A DNA stretch of 10,702 bases from Candidatus Hermodarchaeota archaeon (GTDB lineage: Archaea > Asgardarchaeota > Hermodarchaeia > Hermodarchaeales > Hermodarchaeaceae). The translations under genes were made by a program, and so were the position numbers. The stretch is taken from NCBI GenBank assembly GCA_016839995.1, contig JAEOTD010000124.1, positions 1-10,702 on the forward strand, given 5' to 3'. Below, piece by piece: positions 4,962 to 10,702 of this stretch (its first letter is position 1; every line of letters starts with the position of its first letter). The notes under the pieces were generated by a model. It was not told where the DNA came from. It saw only the letters and a list, made by a program, of their open reading frames with translations, and did no database searches.

Positions 4962-6002
4962 TTATGTTTGTTTTAGGAGGCGAATTAAGGCACGAGGCAC
5001 ATCAGTATAAGAATTGACTTTGACGTGACGTCCTCTGCCAAGTCTTGCGATTTGTTGGCAGGTTTCTTCTCCTTGTGGATGAGTGCCTGGTGTTTGAAGG
5101 ACGTGGAGCTTATGGAATTTCCTAGCATGAGTTTCAGGTGGCCCACCTCGATTAGCAATTCCATCGGTGATCAGGATGGCCCAGGATTCATTCCGATGAG
5201 CGCGTTGATATTGTGTAAATGCTTGTTTGAGTGCGTCACTGATATTGGTGTACCCAGCGGGTTCTGTATCTAAGATGGTATCGACGATTTGGTCGATAGT
5301 CGTGTACTGGTCCATGGCCTTGATGATATTAGCTACTGTGTTGAAGGCAACAAGTGCATATTTGTCATGGCGGAGATGGTAAGCAGCAACAGCTGCTGCA
5401 GTAGCTGCTGTAAGGAGCTTGGGTCCAGCCATGGAACCGGAGGTGTCGAGAATTATGGTGCCTACTTTTTTCCGGGCGATGCGTTCGATGCCAATGATGT
5501 CAGAGTAGTTGATAAACTCCGGTTTTAGGAGTGTTTCTTCTAGAGTAGTGTCGAGATCAAATTCGTCTAGCCCCGGGTGGAATGGAACCTGTCTAATTTT
5601 TTCGGGTCTGAGCCCACGTCCACTTATTCGGAGTGCTGAATGGATAATGGTGGCACGTGCAAGTTGACGGAAGGTTTGTTTATATTGTCCACGGATTTGA
5701 TTTCGAAGCTGGAAGAATAGGAGTGGAGCAACAACGTTGCCTTCTCGAGCGGATTTGGCGATGAGGTGTACGCCGTCTTGTGTGGAAATGGCTTCACTTG
5801 TGGCTATAGGTTGCAGTTGGGCAAGAGCCTGAAGAGCTGAAACGTTTCCGAGTTCTATGGCAATTTCAGCCATTTCTTTGGCTGTTGGGTAATCGAAACT
5901 ACGACCTAATCGTAGGTAATATTGAAAATCACGCCCTTGTGCACGGATTTCAGACTCGAAGAGTTTCTCATCTGAGATTGTGCCGGAGAGCACAATGGGC
6001 AC
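4962..6002 (-). CDS. VWA-domain (MIDAS) protein, partner of MoxR ATPase
   Basis: 346 aa. The C-terminal half is a von Willebrand factor A domain with a complete metal-ion-dependent adhesion site: DTSGS at 186-190 (D-x-S-x-S), T252 in GYTNI, and ITDG with D280. Residues 1-170 are helical with no recognised domain. There is no signal peptide or transmembrane helix, so it is cytosolic. In MoxR-VWA systems the VWA protein binds client proteins through the MIDAS and the AAA+ ring remodels them or inserts metals or cofactors; the client here is unknown.

It starts at GTG 6002, 29 bp after the MoxR stop. GAGGAGG (6026-6020) lies 17 nt upstream, farther than usual, and no other in-frame start codon exists in that gap. 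Co-transcription with MoxR is very likely. Confidence 0.88.
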   Translation of the reverse strand: MPIVLSGTISDEKLFESEIRAQGRDFQYYLRLGRSFDYPTAKEMAEIAIELGNVSALQALAQLQPIATSEAISTQDGVHLIAKSAREGNVVAPLLFFQLRNQIRGQYKQTFRQLARATIIHSALRISGRGLRPEKIRQVPFHPGLDEFDLDTTLEETLLKPEFINYSDIIGIERIARKKVGTIILDTSGSMAGPKLLTAATAAAVAAYHLRHDKYALVAFNTVANIIKAMDQYTTIDQIVDTILDTEPAGYTNISDALKQAFTQYQRAHRNESWAILITDGIANRGGPPETHARKFHKLHVLQTPGTHPQGEETCQQIARLGRGRHVKVNSYTDVPRALIRLLKQT

Positions 6003-6031
6003 GTCATCGGAGGGGGATTCCTCCTCGGTGA

Positions 6032-6880
6032 TTAAAAATTTGCCAATACTGCCTTCACCAGCGTTCGAATTACTTCGACTGGTGATTTTTGGGAGTTGTC
6101 ATGAAGTTCGATTTTCGAAACTAAGGACATAATTGCAGCCTGTTCCCAGATGGAGTACCCTTCACCAGGAAGTTGGGTGTAGAGCGCTGCGGTATCAAGA
6201 GCACCTCGGACACTGGATCCACGACGAATATCTGTATAGTCTCGAGTTGCGCGTGTTATCGCTACGGCTAAGTTAACAATTTCCTCATCGTTGATGCCGG
6301 TATTGGTTGCTACAATTTCTTGTTCCTCGGCTTCTGTATGATAGTCTAAATATAACCAAACGTAACGATCCCGTAATGCTTCACCGAGTGGAGTGACGCC
6401 CACACTAGCTTCTGGGTTCTGTGTAGCGATGATACGGAACCCATTTTGTGCACTGATTGTACCAAGTTTGGGTACATGGAGCCGTCCTTCATCCATAACT
6501 GGCAGTAGCGTGTTTTGTGTGGCTTCAGGCATACGATTGAGTTCATTGATGAATAGTACTCCACCATTTTCCATCGTCTCTGTAAGTGGACCTGGAATAA
6601 ATGTATCTCGTGTGTATCCGTCTTTCAGAACAACGGGAGGATCAAACCAACCCACTAACTTAGCCGAGGTATACCGTTCATCACCATCTACACGGAGAAT
6701 TGTTCGTCCAAGAAAGTCTGCAATTGCTGAAGCGATAGTAGTTTTTCCTACTCCTACTGGTCCTTCAATGAGCAGATGTTTGTTTGCCGTATCAGCAGCA
6801 AGGCATTGGGTAATGACATCTTTTCTCCCAATGATTTTGTATTTTCGCTGGATAGTCATGACGTCCTTTGTTAAGGTCAA
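6032..6880 (-). CDS. MoxR-type AAA+ ATPase
   Basis: 282 aa. Walker A is GPVGVGKT (40-47). The Walker B region is GGVLFINELNRMP (106-118). Sensor 1 is ATQNP with N155, and EALRDR (167-172) supplies the candidate arginine finger. The length and the lid domain after about 180 are those of the MoxR family (AAA_5/AAA_3). Family role: hexameric chaperone acting with a VWA partner, encoded next downstream.

The start is TTG at 6880, chosen because AGGTGA (6892-6887) lies 6 nt upstream at ideal spacing. ATG at 6859 (residue 8) with AAGGA is the alternative. In Walker B the residue before the catalytic E113 is N112 rather than D. I recall NE in some MoxR subfamilies, so I do not call it inactive. Confidence 0.93.
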   Translation of the reverse strand: MTLTKDVMTIQRKYKIIGRKDVITQCLAADTANKHLLIEGPVGVGKTTIASAIADFLGRTILRVDGDERYTSAKLVGWFDPPVVLKDGYTRDTFIPGPLTETMENGGVLFINELNRMPEATQNTLLPVMDEGRLHVPKLGTISAQNGFRIIATQNPEASVGVTPLGEALRDRYVWLYLDYHTEAEEQEIVATNTGINDEEIVNLAVAITRATRDYTDIRRGSSVRGALDTAALYTQLPGEGYSIWEQAAIMSLVSKIELHDNSQKSPVEVIRTLVKAVLANF

Positions 6881-6966
6881 TGATTTTCACCTAAGTGTGA
6901 AGAAAAAATCTGCCCCATGAAGTAAAGTCTTTGGGTGTTGGTGAAAATTCGAAGAATAGAAAAAAA

Positions 6967-6974
6967 TGTTTATT
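6967..6974 (+). promoter_or_regulatory. TATA-like element for tRNA-Ser
   Basis: ATGTTTATTG, with its core near 6968-6973, lies about 33 bp upstream of the tRNA 5' end. It is a modest match within the 122-bp divergent region shared with the MoxR gene. Confidence 0.35.
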
Positions 6975-7002
6975 GGGCACCGATATCATAGTCTAGTATT
7001 CT

Positions 7003-7099
7003 GCGGAGTTGGCGGAGCGGTAACGCGCTGGACTCGAGTTGAACCGAGTCATCCAGTGACCTTCTGGTCGCAAGGGTTCAAATCCCTTACTCCGCGCCA
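7003..7099 (+). tRNA. tRNA-Ser (anticodon CGA) with 12-nt intron
   Basis: The acceptor GCGGAGT (7003-7009) pairs with ACTCCGC (7089-7095), with discriminator G7096 and encoded CCA (7097-7099). A long variable arm (GACC-TTCT-GGTC) and the G73 discriminator mark it as serine rather than leucine. The anticodon stem is CTGGA/TCCAG and the anticodon CGA is at 7035-7037. An intron of 12 nt (7039-7050, TTGAACCGAGTC) interrupts positions 37/38. CTCG (7033-7036) pairs with CGAG (7045-7048), leaving 3-nt bulges AGT and TCA. This is a bulge-helix-bulge for the archaeal splicing endonuclease with almost no intron-side helix. Confidence 0.93.
7039..7050 (+). other. Canonical-position tRNA intron (37/38)
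   Basis: Cleavage at AG^T and TC^A inside the two 3-nt bulges removes 12 nt and restores the seven-base loop CTCGAGA. The central helix is exactly 4 bp, as in standard BHB motifs. The intron is at the small end of the usual size range. Confidence 0.85.
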
Positions 7100-7108
7100 A
7101 TTTCGTTG

Positions 7109-8065
7109 TTATATTACAAGGTCTGCAATATCGATACTAGATTCGAAGATACGTTCCAGATTATGAACAACACGATCATAAACAGGCAATACTGATGTAT
7201 CCTGTTTCGCGAGAACCTCAGTAATCTCGATTACTAGAGAATTAATTCTGTCCTGTGAGGCTATCACGTGCCTCGCACGAGTATTATCTTGCTGTAGGAC
7301 AGCTGTTATTGCTTCACGGTGAGCAAGGACCACTTGTTCACTTAACTGACCCATAACCTGTGAAAACTGCCTTGGTGGAGTAACATACCCCTGTGAAAGG
7401 ACTTGTTCGGCAATGCCGGCACTACCGTCAGCGATGGCTTCTACTTCTTTAGCCACAAGTCGATAATCAAGCAGATTTAACGGTGACAGAAAAAGATCCC
7501 CAATTGGTGACGCAATAGCCTTTCTGAGTTGGCGCACCACAAGAAAATAGAGACGGTCAACTTCACGATCTCTGTCGATTACGTCTTGGGCTAATTCTTG
7601 ATCATTTCGCACAAAAGCACGTATTGCGTCTTCGTGCATTTTTGCAGCAATCCCGTAGGTTCTTCGGAGATAAGTAATTGCATCAATATTCTTAGGAATC
7701 AAACACTGAAGCGTCATCTTCAATGCATCTTCTTCCATAATCTCAACGCCTACGAGAAATTCCGACATCCTTTTTACTTCACGTTTCAACGCAGGAGTCA
7801 TATCCTTCCCCAGATTGATTTCGATGGCATCATTTCCAGCTAAATATCCTGCAAGAATATCTCTTGCGACATTTGTGGGATCAGAAATGAGACTTCGTTG
7901 TCGAAGAGGTTTCTCCGCAAGTCCTGGATCTATTATTAGCATTCCATCTGCGCGTTCATGGACTAAAATCATCGACCCTTTCTTTAGCCCATTAGTATCA
8001 ACCCATTTTTTTGGAACAGATAAGAGGTATGACGCGCCAACTTGCTGTAATTTTCGAGCTTCCAT
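7109..8065 (-). CDS. phoU: AbrB-PhoU phosphate uptake regulator
   Basis: 318 aa from ATG 8065. The N-terminus (about 3-46, RKLQQVGASYLLSVPKKW... GLKKGSMI) is a SpoVT/AbrB swapped-hairpin DNA-binding domain. The rest forms two PhoU three-helix repeats, about 120-205 (with DRDREVDRLYFLVVRQL) and about 210-318. This fusion is the usual archaeal PhoU type and links phosphate sensing to transcription. It is inferred to be cytosolic and to regulate phosphate transport, but no Pst genes lie in the window.

A GTG at 8074 would add three residues. I prefer 8065 because the TATA box at 8091-8100 predicts a start near 8070, which makes the mRNA essentially leaderless. The stop lies 10 bp from the end of the convergent tRNA-Ser. 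Confidence 0.93.
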   Translation of the reverse strand: MEARKLQQVGASYLLSVPKKWVDTNGLKKGSMILVHERADGMLIIDPGLAEKPLRQRSLISDPTNVARDILAGYLAGNDAIEINLGKDMTPALKREVKRMSEFLVGVEIMEEDALKMTLQCLIPKNIDAITYLRRTYGIAAKMHEDAIRAFVRNDQELAQDVIDRDREVDRLYFLVVRQLRKAIASPIGDLFLSPLNLLDYRLVAKEVEAIADGSAGIAEQVLSQGYVTPPRQFSQVMGQLSEQVVLAHREAITAVLQQDNTRARHVIASQDRINSLVIEITEVLAKQDTSVLPVYDRVVHNLERIFESSIDIADLVI

Positions 8066-8090
8066 ATGAACCACCGATGGGGTGTCTTTA

Positions 8091-8100
8091 CCTATATATC
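8091..8100 (-). promoter_or_regulatory. TATA box for AbrB-PhoU gene
   Basis: GATATATAGG on the minus strand is centred 31 bp upstream of the ATG at 8065. It is one of the best TATA matches in the window and implies a leader of about 5 nt or less. Confidence 0.65.
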
Positions 8101-8108
8101 CTCAAAGT

Positions 8109-8119
8109 TACTTATGATA
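8109..8119 (+). promoter_or_regulatory. Candidate TATA element for DP1
   Basis: TACTTATGATA lies on the + strand about 60 bp upstream of the GTG at 8177. It shares a 111-bp divergent intergenic region with the phoU promoter. The match is weak to moderate. Confidence 0.35.
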
Positions 8120-8176
8120 TCATCCCAACAAACACTCACATAATGGATTGAATCCTAATCACCAAGGCGAAAAAGT

Positions 8177-9721
8177 GTGCCTGCAACCAACCCCAATGTC
8201 CAGAAGGCGATAGCAAAATTACTCAAGGCGGGTTTTCAGATTAGCCCTGAAACTTTGAGTATGCTGCAATCAGAAAAAAATCCCCACCAAATGGTTGACC
8301 GTTTCTTAGCCTTAAGTTCCGTTCACCCTACTGAAACCCCCGTTTTAGAGCCCATCCATTTTCATCCACCACCCAAAGAAAAAACTGAACCAATTGAAGA
8401 AGGTAACCAAATTAGCCAAGAACTACAAATACCGAAATCTACCAGCTCAAAGAAAATTGCAGAAGATGTGAAGACGGATATTCAAATCATCAAAGACCCG
8501 ACACCAGAACTCCAAAGCAAAGGAACCATTGATGATTTTTCCCAAAATTTCCAAGATCGATATTACCGATTACGCGATATTATTGCACAACGTGTGGATG
8601 GTAGAGGAATTCTCGATATCAAAAGCCTTACTGAATCCAATGATTCTAAAGGTAAAGACAAGACCGTCAAAATTGTGGGAATAGTTTCTAACAAGACACT
8701 TACTAAGAGCGGTAATATTGCTCTAGAAGTAGAAGACCCGACAGGGCGAATTACAGTAATTGTTCAAAAACGTGAACCGAAATTATTGAGTAAAGCAAAT
8801 ATGGTGCTGCTTGATCAAGTTCTCGTTATTGAGGGAAACCTCGCTAACCCGGAATTGCTTTTTGCAAAGGATTTGTATTTACCAGATGTTCCTACAAACC
8901 GTCGAAATAACAGGGCCAAAGAGGATGTTAGTGTTCTATTACTCTCAGACATTCATTTTGGAAGCAAGAATTTCTTAGACAAGGTGTTTCAACGTGTCAT
9001 TGATTGGCTTCAAGGAAAGGAAGGTGATGATGAACATGTTGATTTGGCTGGTTCGGTGAAGTATATTATCATCAACGGGGACCTAGTTGATGGAATAGGT
9101 GTGTACCCAAATCAACTAGCTGAAATTACCCTTTTCGATTTAGATAGCCAATTTAATGGACTGAATCAGCTTCTTGAAGAAATCCCAAGCCATATTGACA
9201 TTCTCATTGCACCCGGTAACCATGATGGTGTTCGAGTGGCTATCCCTCGCCCAGCAATCGATGCTCAGTTCTTTGCCCCATTACGCGATGCCGGATTATC
9301 AGTAACATCATTGGGATGCCCATCACAGGTTAGCCTGCACGGCGTAAATTTCTTGATTTACCATGGTGACAGCTTAATCGATATTATGGGAGCACTATCA
9401 AAGCCTGAAGTTGAAGCGGGTTATGCCGCAATGCGGGAAATGCTTAGAGGTCGTCATTTAGCTCCAATTTATGGCAAAAGTACTACCCTGGTTGCTGAAC
9501 CGCGGGATTGGCTCGTTATTGACGAAGTTCCCGATATTCTTCATTGTGGTCATATTCACGTGACTAGTGTAGGCAGCTATAGAAAGACCCTACTAATTAA
9601 CTCAGGAACTTTTCAAAGTCAAACTGAATATCAGAAGTTAATCGGAGTTGAACCAACGCCTGGAATAGTTCCGTTGGTGAATCTTAGAACCCTCAATGTA
9701 AAGATGTTAAACTTCACTTAG
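8177..9721 (+). CDS. dp1: DNA polymerase D small subunit DP1
   Basis: 514 aa. DP1 is the exonuclease and scaffold subunit of the archaeal replicative polymerase PolD, partner of DP2. Domains: a helical N-terminal domain (about 1-50), a charged low-complexity linker (about 51-120), an OB fold (about 162-235, VKIVGIVSNKTLTKSGNIAL...), then the calcineurin-like Mre11-type phosphoesterase. All motifs are present: SDIHFGS (D258, H260), NGDLVDGIGVYPNQ (D302), PGNHD (348-350), YHGD (H396) and GHIH (H459, H461). The 3'-5' exonuclease site therefore appears intact, unlike the degenerate eukaryotic B subunits.

The start is GTG 8177, the first start after an in-frame stop; AAGG at 8164-8167 is a weak SD. 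DP2 is not in the window. The stop codon overlaps that of the convergent gene by 4 bp. Confidence 0.96.
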   Translation: MPATNPNVQKAIAKLLKAGFQISPETLSMLQSEKNPHQMVDRFLALSSVHPTETPVLEPIHFHPPPKEKTEPIEEGNQISQELQIPKSTSSKKIAEDVKTDIQIIKDPTPELQSKGTIDDFSQNFQDRYYRLRDIIAQRVDGRGILDIKSLTESNDSKGKDKTVKIVGIVSNKTLTKSGNIALEVEDPTGRITVIVQKREPKLLSKANMVLLDQVLVIEGNLANPELLFAKDLYLPDVPTNRRNNRAKEDVSVLLLSDIHFGSKNFLDKVFQRVIDWLQGKEGDDEHVDLAGSVKYIIINGDLVDGIGVYPNQLAEITLFDLDSQFNGLNQLLEEIPSHIDILIAPGNHDGVRVAIPRPAIDAQFFAPLRDAGLSVTSLGCPSQVSLHGVNFLIYHGDSLIDIMGALSKPEVEAGYAAMREMLRGRHLAPIYGKSTTLVAEPRDWLVIDEVPDILHCGHIHVTSVGSYRKTLLINSGTFQSQTEYQKLIGVEPTPGIVPLVNLRTLNVKMLNFT

Positions 9722-10302
9722 ATTTGTTTAAACTCCCATGAGTCCTTCTGTAATGACCGAAGAACCCGAAGAGCCTCATCCTTTTCAAGCAGCAGAAAAA
9801 GCTTTGTCACGTGTTTGCAAAACCTATGAATAACACGTACTCTTTGCCAATCCGGACAATCATGAGATATTTGCATTAGCTCTTCGTCCAATTCAAGGGA
9901 ATATTTTCGAGATCCATGAACTACCGCTTGAATTTTTAATGGAGTTTTAGAAAGGCGCTGGAACTCGATTGCATTATCCGCCATACCAACAGCACGTGAA
10001 AGTCTTGAAGAACTTACGAACAATTGAAGTTGTTCTCCTAAATCTGCGGAGGATGTAGGAACCGCAGGTTCTTGTTCGAGCAATACTCCTTGTGGTCTCA
10101 CAACTTCATCGCCATCAATTTCTAACCTTCCCTTTCCCTGCAAATCTTGAAGAATTTTCATAACTCGAGAGGGAGGAAACTGACGCAAATCAAAGGAAAT
10201 GAAAAAAATCAGTTGCTGTGTAGAAACACGATTCTTTCCTAGAGCCTGAAATGCATAATCAACCAGTTGTAAAGGATTACTTGGTACTGAATACATTGAC
10301 AC
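9718..10302 (-). CDS. DUF2240-like winged-helix protein downstream of orc1/cdc6
   Basis: 194 aa. The N-terminal 70 residues (PLQLVDYAFQALGKNRVSTQQLIFF... with FDLRQFPPSRVMKIL, then GKGRLEIDGDEVVRP) match my memory of the archaeal DUF2240 pattern (a phenylalanine-rich helix, FxLSFDLxWFPP, then a small hairpin with GDEVV). This is a small winged-helix-like fold. The remainder (about 90-194) is alpha-helical and charged, without a recognised domain. No catalytic motif is visible.

The start is GTG 10302, 13 bp after the Orc1/Cdc6 stop; ATG at 10296 (residue 3) is equally possible, and neither has an SD. Close spacing suggests co-transcription with cdc6 and a role tied to replication or DNA. The function is unknown. 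Confidence 0.75.
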   Translation of the reverse strand: MSMYSVPSNPLQLVDYAFQALGKNRVSTQQLIFFISFDLRQFPPSRVMKILQDLQGKGRLEIDGDEVVRPQGVLLEQEPAVPTSSADLGEQLQLFVSSSRLSRAVGMADNAIEFQRLSKTPLKIQAVVHGSRKYSLELDEELMQISHDCPDWQRVRVIHRFCKHVTKLFLLLEKDEALRVLRSLQKDSWEFKQI

Positions 10303-10315
10303 GGCCCCATGGAAA

Positions 10316-10702
10316 TCATTTATTCAAAGTTTTAGGCACATAGCTTGAAAGGGTCTTTATTCGACTGTCACGTTCTAGAATATCAGCCACCATCTTCTTT
10401 GGAACACTAAGTCGAATATTCTTAGTTCGACCGTACCTTCCCTTACTGATTACTTTTGCATTAACAAGACCTATTGCATCGAGATCATTAATCAAATCGC
10501 TAACGCGCCGTTGTGTAAGAGGATCCATACCAAGTTGATTGCATAAATCTCCATAGACATCTTGAACTTCCCCTGTTACAGGATGAGGATGTTTATGCCG
10601 TTCTAGGAGATATATTGCGTACAAAACTAGCTTCTGTTGAACGGGTAATGTACGTAACACTTCAAGAACTGTATCACGTTCAATGCTAAGACGCGCCTTC
10701 TC
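10316..10702 (-). CDS. cdc6: Orc1/Cdc6 replication initiator, C-terminal fragment
   Basis: The reading frame is open to the window edge, giving 128 codons of the C-terminus; the AAA+ part lies beyond 10702. The sequence has the Orc1/Cdc6 winged-helix signature: ERDTVLEVLRTLPVQQKLVLYAIYLLE, GEVQDVYGDLCNQLG, then DPLTQRRVSDLINDLDAIGLVNAKVISKGRYGRTKNIRL, split here by my reading of the fold. In the family this winged helix binds origin recognition boxes, with RYGRT-type residues in the beta-wing. A GTG at 10660 is an internal valine, not the start. Proximity to DP1 fits the archaeal habit of clustering replication genes near an origin, though no origin repeats are visible in the window. Confidence 0.95.
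   Translation of the reverse strand, partial: EKARLSIERDTVLEVLRTLPVQQKLVLYAIYLLERHKHPHPVTGEVQDVYGDLCNQLGMDPLTQRRVSDLINDLDAIGLVNAKVISKGRYGRTKNIRLSVPKKMVADILERDSRIKTLSSYVPKTLNK

Noticed and set aside
6393..6920. 175-codon + strand ORF opposite the MoxR gene
   Set aside because: It is the antisense of a clearly coding AAA+ gene with all its motifs; no protein features of its own.
8066..8176. Replication origin next to dp1
   Set aside because: No origin recognition box repeats or AT-rich unwinding element; the space is filled by two divergent promoters. Any origin is more likely near the 5' end of cdc6, outside the window.
1..10702. CRISPR array, insertion sequence or integrated element at the tRNA genes
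   Set aside because: No regularly spaced repeats, transposase or integrase genes, or direct repeats of a tRNA 3' end were seen.

Overview
The window is archaeal chromosome. It carries the DNA polymerase D small subunit (DP1), the C-terminal end of an Orc1/Cdc6 replication initiator, an AbrB-PhoU phosphate regulator of archaeal type, a serine tRNA with a bulge-helix-bulge intron, an initiator tRNA with the A1:U72 pair, and TATA-type promoters in front of most genes. PolD argues against Thermoprotei (Crenarchaeota). The genome is AT-rich to moderate in composition, with no sign of hyperthermophily. A euryarchaeal-like or Asgard-type lineage fits, but I cannot place it further from sequence alone.

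Layout. 1-234: tRNA-Ala(CGC) and tRNA-Ile(GAT), both on + with encoded CCA. 235-464: T-tracts, a TATA box and a ten-codon micro-ORF (A). 465-4326: two long minus-strand paralogues (628 and 578 aa) that I read as large DNA-binding regulators. Each has a shared N-terminal domain followed by two winged-helix plus RAM/ACT-like modules of Lrp/AsnC style. Between them lies a second ten-codon micro-ORF (B) with its own promoter and Shine-Dalgarno. 4327-4961: about 200 bp of roughly 60% GC, rich in inverted repeats, read as a structured ncRNA; then initiator tRNA-Met on the minus strand; then a third micro-ORF (C) with TATA, SD and T8 terminator. 4962-6880: a MoxR-type AAA+ ATPase and a VWA/MIDAS protein in one minus-strand operon. 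7003-7099: tRNA-Ser(CGA) with a 12-nt intron. 7109-8065: AbrB-PhoU regulator, divergent from DP1 (8177-9721). 9718-10702: a DUF2240-like winged-helix protein downstream of orc1/cdc6 on the minus strand, convergent with DP1.

The most unusual content is the first half. Three micro-ORFs in intergenic space encode near-identical peptide patterns: MYPARDPFPS, MWPPRRPEPH and MYPKPGDEPGPL, i.e. M-[Y/W]-P-x(3-5)-P-x-P-x-stop. Copies A and B share the leader GGAGGCATC plus an identical 11-nt SD-to-ATG spacing. The structured RNA region, read on +, shows in a 16-nt hairpin loop a 13-nt perfect complement to the SD leader of copy A, and a 9-nt complement to copy B. I propose, as inference, a small-peptide system linked to the large regulators, with a candidate antisense RNA over the SD. 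An alternative reading is that the element is a shared leader of the two paralogous regulators.

The right half is conventional: a PolD/Orc1 replication neighbourhood, phosphate regulation, and a MoxR-VWA chaperone pair.
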